Of a DNA stretch of 64,000 bases, positions 1 to 8,162 are shown piece by piece. The stretch comes from Muribaculaceae bacterium (GTDB lineage Bacteria > Bacteroidota > Bacteroidia > Bacteroidales > Muribaculaceae): positions 1 to 64,000 of the forward strand of contig JAGAYZ010000021.1 in NCBI GenBank assembly GCA_017940245.1, written 5' to 3'. The position numbers and the translations under genes were made by a program. Every line of letters begins with the position of its first letter. Position 1 is the first letter of the stretch. Under the pieces are notes generated by a model, which was not told the origin of the DNA, made no database searches, and saw only the letters and a list, made by a program, of their open reading frames with translations.

Positions 1-412
1 AACTGAATTAATGCTCAAACTGCTTCCTCGCATCTACATTTCGGCAAACGACCTAATCCGCGAAGACGTTCTAACCGATGCCTTTATTGAACCGCGGTTA
101 GATGAAACTCTTTACGACCAGGTGCGCGACACCATTGCTCAGGTAATGGCCGATGAAGATGTGTATTTGGAGGTATTCTTAGACGACATGCGGTATAGCG
201 ACACCCCTATTGCAACAACCATTTCTGAGAATCTTGCCGACCTCTATCAGGAGTTTTACAACTTAGTTAATGCCGTGCAAGATGCTCCATCATTCCTGCA
301 AGCTGAGATGCTCATGGCATGCGCCAACAACTTTAAGCAATACTGGGGTCAAACATTGTGCAATGTACTGCGGGCACTGCATTGCGCACGCCACAACAAT
401 CAAGATTATTAA
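1..412 (+). CDS. DUF5063 family protein, 5' end cut by window
   Basis: The first ATG is at position 11, but the reading frame is open to the window edge, so the true start probably lies upstream and only the last 133 or so residues are seen. The protein is small, acidic and helical, with no signal peptide or membrane segment. It resembles the Bacteroidetes DUF5063 family, whose function is unknown; this assignment is from overall resemblance only. It lies 22 bases before the M18 aminopeptidase and is probably cotranscribed with it and with phosphoglucomutase. Confidence 0.6.
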   Translation, partial: TELMLKLLPRIYISANDLIREDVLTDAFIEPRLDETLYDQVRDTIAQVMADEDVYLEVFLDDMRYSDTPIATTISENLADLYQEFYNLVNAVQDAPSFLQAEMLMACANNFKQYWGQTLCNVLRALHCARHNNQDY

Positions 413-434
413 TCCAACATCAATTTATATCTGT

Positions 435-1736
435 ATGAAAACGCAACATCCATACATTCAATCTTTGCTCCGCTTCATGGATGCAAGTCCCTGTAATTTC
501 CTGGCCGTTAACAGCATGAAATCAATCTTGCTTGAAAATGGTTTCATTGAAAAGCAACTTGACGATGAAATGAAGTGGAATCCTGGCGAAAAATTTTTTC
601 TCACCAAAAATGATTCCGCCATTTTTGCTTTCAAAATCGGCAAGAAAAAACCGGTGGAGACTGGTTTCAAAATAGTGGCAGCCCATTCCGACTCTCCCTG
701 TTTCCGCATCAAGCCTCATGCCGAGATGCTCACCGAAGGCGGCATCGTGAAACTGAACACAGAAGTTTATGGTGGTCCCATCCTCTATACCTGGTTTGAT
801 CGCCCATTGTCAATTGCCGGGCGAGTAATTCTCAAAGGCAAGGACGCTTTGCACCCTGTCACCCGCTTGCTAAAGATAGATCGCCCATTGATGAGCATCT
901 CACACCTGGCCATCCACTTTAACCGTGCCGTGAATGAGGGCAACCCTCTCTCGAAGCAGAAAGACATGCTTCCGATAGTGGCCAAGGTGAATGACCAAAT
1001 GGAGAGCAACAACATGCTGGTGCGACTCATCGCCAGCGAATTGGACGTAGACTTCCATGACATCTTAGACTTCGACATGATGCTTTATGACACAGAAAAG
1101 GCTTGTCTGTTCGGCCTGAATGAGGAATTCATCTCTAGTGGCCGACTAGACGACCTGAGTATGGCTCATGCGGCCATCACCGCCATTACCGAAGCCACCG
1201 ATGAAGATGCCACCCTTGTAGCCGCCATCTTCGACAACGAGGAGACAGGAAGCGGCACCAAGCAAGGAGCCGGATCACCGGTGCTGGCCAATGTGTTGCT
1301 GCGCCTGAACGTAGCCTCAGGCGGCAATTTTGATGCGTTTTCGCGTGCCATTGCCCGGTCATTCATGATCTCGGCCGACAACGCACATGCATTTCATCCC
1401 AACTATGCCGAAAAGTACGACCCCACCAACCATCCAGTGCTGGGTGGTGGCCCATGCATCAAAATTAATGCCAACTGCAAGTACATGAGCGACGCACACT
1501 CGGCTGCCATCTTCAAGAGCTTGTGCGACGACGCAGGCATGCCTTGCCAGTATTTCGTCAACCATAGCGATGTTGCTGGTGGCTCTACATTGGGAAATAT
1601 CCTCACCGGGCAAATCGACATCGAAGGCGTGGATGTGGGAAATCCGTTGCTGGCCATGCATTCAGTGCGTGAAACGGCTTCGGTAACCGACCATATTGCC
1701 ATGATTGAGGTTATGAAACAATTCTTCAAGAAATAA
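435..1736 (+). CDS. apeB: M18 family aminopeptidase
   Basis: A cytosolic zinc aminopeptidase of the M18 (aminopeptidase I / aspartyl aminopeptidase) family, 433 residues, which removes N-terminal residues from peptides. Family signatures are in place: AHSDSP with the metal histidine at about residue 84, the DNEETGSG block at about 267-274, SADNAHAFHPN in the C-terminal half, and HSDVAGGSTLG with a second histidine at about 377. The frame is open back to 270, but the ATG at 435 gives the usual family length and avoids overlapping the upstream gene, so I take MKTQHPY as the start. Phosphoglucomutase follows after 28 bases. Confidence 0.93.
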   Translation: MKTQHPYIQSLLRFMDASPCNFLAVNSMKSILLENGFIEKQLDDEMKWNPGEKFFLTKNDSAIFAFKIGKKKPVETGFKIVAAHSDSPCFRIKPHAEMLTEGGIVKLNTEVYGGPILYTWFDRPLSIAGRVILKGKDALHPVTRLLKIDRPLMSISHLAIHFNRAVNEGNPLSKQKDMLPIVAKVNDQMESNNMLVRLIASELDVDFHDILDFDMMLYDTEKACLFGLNEEFISSGRLDDLSMAHAAITAITEATDEDATLVAAIFDNEETGSGTKQGAGSPVLANVLLRLNVASGGNFDAFSRAIARSFMISADNAHAFHPNYAEKYDPTNHPVLGGGPCIKINANCKYMSDAHSAAIFKSLCDDAGMPCQYFVNHSDVAGGSTLGNILTGQIDIEGVDVGNPLLAMHSVRETASVTDHIAMIEVMKQFFKK

Positions 1737-1764
1737 TTAATAACACATTAAATACCAAAGACCT

Positions 1765-3522
1765 ATGAATGACGAGTTATTATTGAAACAAGTCTCGGAA
1801 AAGGCCCAGATGTGGCTTCGCGATGGTTATGATGCCCAGACGCAAGCACAAGTGCGGGCCATGCTGGAAAACGACGACAAGACCGAACTGATTGAGTCGT
1901 TTTACAAAGACTTGGAATTTGGAACCGGCGGACTGCGCGGCATTATGGGTGCCGGCAGCAACAGGATGAATATCTACACCGTGGGTGCTGCCACACAAGG
2001 TTTGGCCAACTACCTGAAAGAGAATTTCAAAAGCCTTGAGCAAATCAAAGTGGTAGTTGGACATGACGTGCGCAACAACAGCCGACTTTTTGCCGAGACT
2101 GTGGCCAACATTTTCTCGGCCAACGGCATAAAAGTATACCTTTTCGAGGGTCCGCGCCCCACTCCCGAAGTGTCTTATGCCATACGCTTGCTCGGATGCC
2201 AAAGCGGTGTGAATATTACAGCCTCACACAACCCCAAGGAATACAACGGCTACAAAGCTTACTGGGACGATGGTGCACAAGTTGTCTCCCCCCACGATGT
2301 GAATATCATCAATCATGTCATCAGCATCAAGGATGTGAACGAAATTAAGTTTGAAGGCAATCCCGACCTGATTGAAATTATCGGAGAAAACATTGACAGC
2401 CAATATATTGAACAAATCCACACACTCTCGTTAAGTCCGGATGTTGATAAGCGTCAGCACGACCTGAAGATTGTGTATACTCCTATCCATGGTGTTGGAC
2501 GCTACATCATCCCCCGTTCAATTGAGCGCTGGGGATTTGACAACATCATCCACGTTCCTGAGCAAGACGTGATGAGCGGTGATTTCCCAACTGTGGAATC
2601 GCCCAACCCCGAAAACCGCAGTGCCATGGAAATGGCTATCGCCAAAGCCGAAGAGGTACAGGCCGATATCGCACTGGCCAGCGACCCCGACGCCGACCGC
2701 ATCAGCGTGGTGTTCAAGAACAACAAGGGCGAGTATGACTTGGTGAATGGCAACCAAATCCAACTCATATTCCACTACTACCTCATTACCCGCAATGCCG
2801 AACTGGGCAAACTGGATCGCGACAACGACTATATCGTAAAAACCATTGTCACCAGCGAAACCATTGCACGCATCGCTAAAAAACAAGGCATCAAGCTCTA
2901 TGACTGCTACACAGGCTTCAAGTGGATTGCATCGGTAATGCGTGAACTGGAGGGTACAAGCGCACGCTATCTGGGCGGTGGTGAGGAAAGTTATGGATTC
3001 TTACCCGAAGATTTTGCACGCGACAAGGATTCCGTGTCCTCAATCCCACTAATGTGCGAAATTGCAGCTTGGGCCAAGGAGCGCGGACAAAGCATGAACG
3101 AGATGCTCATTGAGTTATACATGACCTATGGCTATAGTAAAGAACGCGGCATCTCTGTCGTACGTCCAGGTAAATCGGGAGCCGAAGAAATTGTGAACAT
3201 GATGAAGAATTTCCGCGAGAATCCGCAAAAGGAAATTGCCGGCAGTCCCGTCGTGCTCATCAAGGACTTCCTGTCGCTAGAGCAAAAGGATATTCGCTCA
3301 GGTGAAGTGACCAAGCTCGACATGCCCACGACCAGCAACGTGCTCCAGTACTACACCGAAGATGGCACCAAAGTCTCCATTCGCCCAAGTGGTACCGAGC
3401 CTAAGATCAAGTTCTACATCGAAGTCCACGACAAGCTTGAAAGTGCAGAACAATATGATGCCAAAAACGAATGGGCCGACGCTAAAATCGACCGCATAGT
3501 TAAAGACCTGGGCATCGATTAA
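1765..3522 (+). CDS. pgm: Phosphoglucomutase / phosphomannomutase family enzyme
   Basis: A 585-residue alpha-D-phosphohexomutase that interconverts sugar 1- and 6-phosphates, most likely glucose, linking glycolysis with glycogen and cell-envelope sugar synthesis. The catalytic phosphoserine loop TASHNP has its serine at about residue 154, the metal-binding DPDADR motif is at about 307-312, the sugar-binding GGGEESYG follows in domain 3, and the phosphate-binding RPSGTEPK is near the C-terminus. All four domains are complete and the length is typical of the PGM2-like branch common in Bacteroidetes. A hairpin terminator follows within 30 bases. Glucose versus mannose preference cannot be read from the sequence. 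Confidence 0.95.
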   Translation: MNDELLLKQVSEKAQMWLRDGYDAQTQAQVRAMLENDDKTELIESFYKDLEFGTGGLRGIMGAGSNRMNIYTVGAATQGLANYLKENFKSLEQIKVVVGHDVRNNSRLFAETVANIFSANGIKVYLFEGPRPTPEVSYAIRLLGCQSGVNITASHNPKEYNGYKAYWDDGAQVVSPHDVNIINHVISIKDVNEIKFEGNPDLIEIIGENIDSQYIEQIHTLSLSPDVDKRQHDLKIVYTPIHGVGRYIIPRSIERWGFDNIIHVPEQDVMSGDFPTVESPNPENRSAMEMAIAKAEEVQADIALASDPDADRISVVFKNNKGEYDLVNGNQIQLIFHYYLITRNAELGKLDRDNDYIVKTIVTSETIARIAKKQGIKLYDCYTGFKWIASVMRELEGTSARYLGGGEESYGFLPEDFARDKDSVSSIPLMCEIAAWAKERGQSMNEMLIELYMTYGYSKERGISVVRPGKSGAEEIVNMMKNFRENPQKEIAGSPVVLIKDFLSLEQKDIRSGEVTKLDMPTTSNVLQYYTEDGTKVSIRPSGTEPKIKFYIEVHDKLESAEQYDAKNEWADAKIDRIVKDLGID

Positions 3523-3549
3523 TCCTTTTCCTTAAGATTATCACTTTAT

Positions 3550-3577
3550 AAGGGTCGTGCCATTTCACACGACCCTT
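3550..3577 (+). terminator. Hairpin after phosphoglucomutase
   Basis: Perfect 10-bp stem (AAGGGTCGTG with CACGACCCTT) around an 8-base loop, 27 bases after the pgm stop. The trailing T run is short, so it may only partly terminate; the next gene starts 18 bases further on with no visible promoter in between. Confidence 0.65.
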
Positions 3578-3595
3578 TATATCAAACACAACAAA

Positions 3596-4657
3596 ATGAA
3601 TTACAATTTACACGACCTGGAGCCACTTCCACAAGCATTTCACTACAACGGAATGTTGCTGGTGGCAGGGCCGTGCAGTGCCGAGAGCCATGCGCAAGTG
3701 GCTACCACAGCCCAGCAACTGGCAGCTATGGGTGTGGGGGTATTCAGAGCCGGTTTATGGAAACCACGCACACACCCCGGCGGATTTGAAGGCATGGGTA
3801 CCATCGCATTGCCGTGGCTGCAACAAGTCAAAAGCGAAACCGGAATGCTCATTGCCACCGAGGTGGCAAATAGGCAACACGTGCTGCATGCCCTGCAAGC
3901 CGGGGTGGATGTCATGTGGATAGGCGCACGCACCACAGCCAACCCCTTTGCCGTCCAAGAAATTGCCGATGTGCTACATGGTAATCGGCAAGTATCGGTG
4001 ATTGTTAAAAACCCGGTCAGTCCCGACATCGAATTATGGCTGGGGGCGCTTCAACGCATCTCTCATGCCGGTATTCGCAGGCTGGCTGCCGTCCATCGTG
4101 GCTTTGTTAATGCCGAGGAGCAAGTGTATCGCAACACACCCATGTGGCGCATCCCCATGGAATTAAAACGCCGTTGCCCCACCCTGCCCATTCTCGTCGA
4201 TCCGTCGCACATCACCGGCGACCGCGACATGGTTCCCACCTTAGCCCAGCAAGCCCTCGATATGGGATTTGACGGACTGATGCTTGAAGTGCATCAATGC
4301 CCCGACAAGGCTTTAAGCGACAAGCAACAGCAAATCACACCCGTTCAACTGGAAGAAATGCTCAAGCACCTCGTTATAAGGAGTAAAAACAGCGATGAGA
4401 GCCAGCTAACCGTATTGCGACAGCTCATTGACGAGTGCGATGACGAACTGCTGCAAGTGCTTGCACGTCGCATGGATGTCGTGAGAAAAATAGGAGACCT
4501 CAAGCGCAAGACCAACATCCAGGTGGTTCAGCCCAATCGCTTTACCGACATTCTGAACCGGCGCACACAACAAGCCCCCGCGCTGCAACTAGACAGCGAC
4601 TTTGTGAAACATCTGCTTCAACTAGTGCACGAAGAAGCCGTGCGTCAACAACTTTAA
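3596..4657 (+). CDS. Bifunctional DAHP synthase / chorismate mutase
   Basis: A fusion enzyme of 353 residues acting at two steps of aromatic amino acid synthesis. The N-terminal part (about residues 1-260) is a DAHP synthase of the KDO8P-synthase-like class, with VAGPCSAES near the start, the GLWKPRT strand, IVKNPVSPD, and a metal-binding VDPSHITGDR segment. The C-terminal part (about 265-353) is an all-helical type II chorismate mutase beginning LRQLIDECDDELLQVLARR. The frame opens at 3557, but that codon lies inside the terminator hairpin; the ATG at 3596 gives the family start. The order and lengths match the known Bacteroidetes fusion; the fusion may let prephenate or an aromatic amino acid regulate the first step. 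Confidence 0.93.
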   Translation: MNYNLHDLEPLPQAFHYNGMLLVAGPCSAESHAQVATTAQQLAAMGVGVFRAGLWKPRTHPGGFEGMGTIALPWLQQVKSETGMLIATEVANRQHVLHALQAGVDVMWIGARTTANPFAVQEIADVLHGNRQVSVIVKNPVSPDIELWLGALQRISHAGIRRLAAVHRGFVNAEEQVYRNTPMWRIPMELKRRCPTLPILVDPSHITGDRDMVPTLAQQALDMGFDGLMLEVHQCPDKALSDKQQQITPVQLEEMLKHLVIRSKNSDESQLTVLRQLIDECDDELLQVLARRMDVVRKIGDLKRKTNIQVVQPNRFTDILNRRTQQAPALQLDSDFVKHLLQLVHEEAVRQQL

Positions 4658-4676
4658 ACAGTTACCGACCGAAAAA

Positions 4677-4708
4677 TTTGGCAGTTGAGAAGATTTTTTG
4701 TAATTTTG
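4677..4708 (+). promoter_or_regulatory. Bacteroidetes promoter for rplY operon
   Basis: TTTG at 4677-4680, exactly 20 bases, then TAATTTTG at 4701-4708: a full match to the -33/-7 promoter of Bacteroidetes. Transcription should begin a few bases later, giving an untranslated leader of about 80 bases before rplY. Confidence 0.85.
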
Positions 4709-4792
4709 CGCCGCTTTTTAAGACAAGCCCGTGTGATGGGAAATTAAGGAGCAACTTTACAACTTAATTTTTAGTAACACAATTCATTAAAA

Positions 4793-5467
4793 ATGAAAAC
4801 TTTCCAACTGAACGCCGAGCCTCGCACCGACCTCGGCAAGAAGGCCGCTAAGGCTCTTCGCAAAGAGAACAAGATTCCCGTAGTGCTCAATGGCGGCAAG
4901 CTCGTTGAACTCAAAGACGGCAAGTATGAAGGCTCGCTGCTCGCAGGCGAAAAAGTGGTTCCCGTGGGACGCGATGGTAAGGCCATCATCACTACCGACC
5001 TGACAGTAAACTATGCCGACATTCGCAAGCTGGTTTACAGCCCCGAAGTGTTCGTCATCGAACTGACCTACGATGGAGTAACCAAGAAAGCCGTTCTTAA
5101 AGACCTGCAATTCCATCCCGTGAACGACAGCATCCTGCACATGGATCTGCTGGAGGTTAACGATGACAAGCCCGTAACCGTGGAAATCCCCGTACACGTA
5201 GAAGGCCACGCTGTGGGTGTTAAGGCTGGTGGTAAGCTCTTCCTGGCTCTCAAGAAGGTGAAGGTGAAGGGTATTTACAGCAAGCTGCCCGAGGACATCA
5301 AGATCGATGTTTCTGATGTGCAGATTGGTCACGCAATCAAAGTGGGCGACCTCAAGTTTGATGACTATGAACTGGCCAATGCCAAAGAATTGGTGATTGC
5401 CGGTGTGCGTGCCACTCGCGCTTCTCGCGACGCTTCGACCGAGGAAACCGAAGAGGCTGCTGAATAA
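4793..5467 (+). CDS. rplY: 50S ribosomal protein L25 / Ctc family
   Basis: The long (CTC) form of ribosomal protein L25, 224 residues, which binds 5S rRNA in the large subunit. The N-terminal L25 domain (about 1-92) begins [20 protein letters not shown] and is followed by the beta-rich TL5/CTC C-terminal domain (about 100-185, with [18 protein letters not shown]). The last 20 residues are an acidic, low-complexity tail. It is the first gene of a cluster with pth (20 bases downstream) and an S4-domain protein; rplY-pth pairing is widespread in bacteria. A strong promoter lies about 85 bases upstream. Confidence 0.96.
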   Translation: MKTFQLNAEPRTDLGKKAAKALRKENKIPVVLNGGKLVELKDGKYEGSLLAGEKVVPVGRDGKAIITTDLTVNYADIRKLVYSPEVFVIELTYDGVTKKAVLKDLQFHPVNDSILHMDLLEVNDDKPVTVEIPVHVEGHAVGVKAGGKLFLALKKVKVKGIYSKLPEDIKIDVSDVQIGHAIKVGDLKFDDYELANAKELVIAGVRATRASRDASTEETEEAAE

Positions 5468-5487
5468 AAAACTGTTCAAGCACGGTA

Positions 5488-6051
5488 ATGAAGTATTTAA
5501 TTGTTGGACTGGGCAATATTGGCGCAGAGTACCAAGGCACCCGTCACAACATAGGTTTTATGGTATTGGACGCCCTTGCTGCGGCGTCCAATGCTGTTTT
5601 TGCTACCCAACGCTATGGTGCTGTAGCCGAGATGCGAGTTAAAAACGCGCAACTGTTGTTGCTCAAGCCTTCAACTTATATGAACTTGAGCGGTGAGGCT
5701 GTGCGCTACTGGAAGCAAAAAGAAAATATTCCGCTTGAAAATATTTTGGTGATCGTTGACGACATCGCTCTGCCATTCGGCGCAATTCGCCTGCGCGGCA
5801 AAGGAGCCGATGGCGGGCATAACGGCCTCAAAAGCATTGACTCACTTCTGCAGACACAAAACTATGCCCGCCTCCGATTTGGCATCGGTAACGATTTCCC
5901 ACGCGGAGCACAAATCGACTATGTGCTTGGATACCCCACCCTAGACGAACAAGCCATTTTTCCCGAGCGAGCCAAACTGGCCGCAGATGCCATCAAGGCC
6001 TTCTGCCTATCTGGCCTGGACTTTGCCATGACCCACTACAACAACAAATAA
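5488..6051 (+). CDS. pth: Peptidyl-tRNA hydrolase
   Basis: A 187-residue cytosolic enzyme that releases peptides from peptidyl-tRNAs that drop off stalled ribosomes, recycling tRNA. The sequence shows [18 protein letters not shown] with the catalytic His20, the substrate-binding NLSGEAV loop, the VDDIALPFG segment with the catalytic aspartate, and GGHNGLKSI. Length is normal for the family. It is placed 20 bases after rplY and 11 bases before an Hsp15-like gene, so the three look like one translation-maintenance operon. Confidence 0.97.
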   Translation: MKYLIVGLGNIGAEYQGTRHNIGFMVLDALAAASNAVFATQRYGAVAEMRVKNAQLLLLKPSTYMNLSGEAVRYWKQKENIPLENILVIVDDIALPFGAIRLRGKGADGGHNGLKSIDSLLQTQNYARLRFGIGNDFPRGAQIDYVLGYPTLDEQAIFPERAKLAADAIKAFCLSGLDFAMTHYNNK

Positions 6052-6062
6052 CTGCTCGTTAT

Positions 6063-6524
6063 ATGACCGAAGTGAGAATAGACAAGTGGCTTTGGGCCAC
6101 ACGCATTTTCAAGACACGCACTATCGCCACCGATGCCTGCAAACTGGGACGTGTCACGATTGCCGGCATGAATGTCAAGCCATCTCGTCTCATTAAAGTG
6201 GGCGACATTATTGCTGTTAAAAAGCCTCCTGTGACCTACACATTTGAGGTTTTAGGGGTGCTGCAGAATCGCGTAGGAGCTAAATTGGTGCCTAATTACC
6301 TGAAGAATATCACCACACGCGACCAGCTTGAACTGCTGGAGATGGTGAAAATCGACGGTTTTGTCAACCGGCAGAAAGGCCAAGGAAGACCCACCAAGAA
6401 AGAAGGACGGGAAATGAAAGAATTTACCGACGATGCTTACTTCGGTTTCGACGACGGATTTGACTGGGACGACGATGATAACCCACTATGGACTGCCGAG
6501 GATGAAGCCAATTTAGGGCTTTAA
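6063..6524 (+). CDS. S4-domain RNA-binding protein, Hsp15-like
   Basis: A 153-residue protein with an S4 RNA-binding domain at about residues 3-65 (VRIDKWLWATRIFKTRTIA, followed by GRVTIAGMNVKPS). This is the arrangement of Hsp15 (HslR), which in E. coli binds 50S subunits carrying a stranded nascent chain. A basic linker with KKEGREMK is followed by a strongly acidic tail (DDGFDWDDDDN), typical of Bacteroidetes versions. The function is inferred from the family; the position after pth, which acts on the same kind of blocked product, agrees with it. Confidence 0.88.
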   Translation: MTEVRIDKWLWATRIFKTRTIATDACKLGRVTIAGMNVKPSRLIKVGDIIAVKKPPVTYTFEVLGVLQNRVGAKLVPNYLKNITTRDQLELLEMVKIDGFVNRQKGQGRPTKKEGREMKEFTDDAYFGFDDGFDWDDDDNPLWTAEDEANLGL

Positions 6525-6553
6525 ATACGCGACATACAAACAACGAACAGACA

Positions 6554-6589
6554 AAAAAACCGAATTGCTATATAGCAACTCGGTTTTTT
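6554..6589. terminator. Bidirectional terminator
   Basis: A 17-bp stem with one mismatch (AAAAAACCGA arm paired with TCGGTTTTTT arm). It has a T run on one side and an A run on the other, so it can serve both the Hsp15-like gene on the plus strand and the peptidase gene ending at 6609 on the minus strand. Confidence 0.88.
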
Positions 6590-6608
6590 GTTGTTTAATT
6601 TCTTGATT

Positions 6609-7604
6609 TTATTTCACGCGGAGCACTTTACCACTCTGCACTTTATCGCCCTTGATACCATTCAACTTTCTGAGTTTAGACACGGTTGTGCCATTGCGTG
6701 CGGCAATCTTGCTCAAGCTGTCACCCTTACGCACTGTGTAAGACGAGCGAGATGCACGATCGGAACGCGAGCGCTTTCCACGAGTAGCTTTCGACGAGGA
6801 ACGAGACGATGTGGCATTTGCCGAGCGCACCGACGCATAACGGCGACTTGGGGCATAACGACGCGATTGCGTGTAACTGCTCTTGTTGAACGTGTATGTA
6901 TCGGTGTGAGTCACACGGTTCTCAAAGTCGAAGATTGCTTCGGGATTAATGGCATACCCCATGAAACGTGTCTCAAAATGCAAATGGGGACCTGTACTAC
7001 GACCTGTAGAACCGCTCAAAGCAATGGGCTGACCGGCTTTCACCGTCTGATTAGGTGACACCAGGAATCGCGACAAGTGACCATATACGGTCTCGAGTCC
7101 GTTTTCATGACGAACAATCACATAGAAACCGAAACCATTTCTTTCAAACTTGGTGAGACGAACACGGCCACTGAAAGCGGCACGCACAGTGTCGCCCATC
7201 GGGCACCGCAAGTCGACGCCCTTGTGATTGCGGCCAAATGCCGGGCGATAGCCATAGTGTGAGGTAACATAGTTGCCCCTGATAGGCATCACATATCCTT
7301 TAAGGTTGATTACCTTAGTCTGCGGGACATCACTTTCTTTAAAAGGATTTACCAGTCCGCTCTCCCAGCCTTCGGTATAAATGTCGGGCTCAGGTTCCAC
7401 CTCTTCATAGAGGTCACTGGCATATTTTTGTGCTTCTTCAAGTTTGATTTGGTCTTTGATGCGCTGCTGGCGAGCCAAAAGGTTTTTGTGCATTTGCGAT
7501 GCGTTGCGCGCCGATTGCAAATTTTGAGCGCCGGTAGGAATGGCTGTAATCGCCATTATTGCTGCAATAGCTGGAAATAAAATACTGCGTAAATTCATCT
7601 TCAA
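6609..7604 (-). CDS. M23 family peptidoglycan peptidase with LysM domain
   Basis: A secreted, 331-residue zinc metallopeptidase expected to cut peptidoglycan cross-links, or to activate an amidase as NlpD does. A signal peptide covers about residues 1-26. After a helical segment comes the M23 (LytM) domain at about 110-225, with the metal ligands in HKGVD and HLHFE and the [11 protein letters not shown] block intact, so it looks catalytically active. A Ser/Arg-rich linker of about 50 residues ([11 protein letters not shown]) leads to one C-terminal LysM domain (about 287-331, [13 protein letters not shown]) that binds glycan. It starts 5 bases after the tandem-repeat protein and is probably cotranscribed with it. 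Confidence 0.93.
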   Translation of the reverse strand: MKMNLRSILFPAIAAIMAITAIPTGAQNLQSARNASQMHKNLLARQQRIKDQIKLEEAQKYASDLYEEVEPEPDIYTEGWESGLVNPFKESDVPQTKVINLKGYVMPIRGNYVTSHYGYRPAFGRNHKGVDLRCPMGDTVRAAFSGRVRLTKFERNGFGFYVIVRHENGLETVYGHLSRFLVSPNQTVKAGQPIALSGSTGRSTGPHLHFETRFMGYAINPEAIFDFENRVTHTDTYTFNKSSYTQSRRYAPSRRYASVRSANATSSRSSSKATRGKRSRSDRASRSSYTVRKGDSLSKIAARNGTTVSKLRKLNGIKGDKVQSGKVLRVK

Positions 7605-7609
7605 TTTAA

Positions 7610-8041
7610 TTAGTTAAACAAATCGTAGAAAAATATCACAGCAGCATAACGGCGATTGACGCCACTGGCTTTGCCGATATAAGAATTGCTGCTATTGCGA
7701 ACAGTTCCATCGCTCTCAATTTTACCGATGTAGCTGTTACTGCTGTTGCGCACAGTGCCGTCGCTCTCAATTTTGCCAATATAAGAATTGCTACGATTGC
7801 GAATGGTTCCGTCGCGCTCTATCTTGCCCACATAGGAATTACTGCGGTTACGGATTGTTCCATCGCTCTCAATCTTACCTACATAGGAATTGCTGCTATT
7901 GCGGATTGTTCCATCGCTCTCAACACGACCTATGTAAGAATTTGAGGCACTGCGCAAGTCTTGCGCAACCGTTGTAGCAGACGCACATGTAATTGCAGCC
8001 ACTAGCAACGCCGACGACAATATTTTTCCACTTAGTTTCAT
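7610..8041 (-). CDS. Secreted tandem-repeat protein (beta-flower-like)
   Basis: A 143-residue exported protein with a signal peptide at about 1-27, then five complete 17-residue repeats and one partial repeat at about residues 33-124. The repeat consensus is [17 protein letters not shown]. Each repeat has a YIGKI strand, a DGT turn and a TIRN strand, suggesting short beta hairpins arranged in a ring or solenoid. I recall a Bacteroidetes family called 5-fold beta-flower protein with very similar repeats, and the count of five full units fits, but I cannot confirm this without a search. The last 20 residues ([10 protein letters not shown]) are hydrophobic and could pack against or anchor to something. 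It shares an apparent transcript with the downstream LysM/M23 peptidase. Confidence 0.75.
   Translation of the reverse strand: MKLSGKILSSALLVAAITCASATTVAQDLRSASNSYIGRVESDGTIRNSSNSYVGKIESDGTIRNRSNSYVGKIERDGTIRNRSNSYIGKIESDGTVRNSSNSYIGKIESDGTVRNSSNSYIGKASGVNRRYAAVIFFYDLFN
7691..7945 (-). repeat. 51-bp tandem repeat, five copies, inside a gene
   Basis: Five in-frame 51-bp units encode the 17-residue repeats of the secreted protein above; a sixth partial unit continues to about 7670. Adjacent units are nearly identical at the DNA level, so the copy number could vary by slippage or recombination. Confidence 0.9.
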
Positions 8042-8162
8042 ATCTCACAAATTGTTTTCACATTAAAAACGCTCAAAATTACCATTTTATTTTATAAGAG
8101 CGGCAAAAAAGCGAGTTAAAAAATGTCACATTTGGTTTGCGCTCCTTAAAACAGGTGTAGTT

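Noticed and set aside
270..434. Longer N-terminus for the M18 aminopeptidase
   Set aside because: It would overlap the upstream gene by 143 bases and adds sequence (MPCKMLHHSCK) unlike the family.
3557..3595. Upstream start of the DAHP synthase fusion
   Set aside because: The codon lies within the pgm terminator hairpin; the ATG at 3596 gives the family N-terminus.
7691..7945. Regular repeats that might suggest a CRISPR array
   Set aside because: Units are contiguous 51-bp coding repeats with no unique spacers and no cas genes nearby.
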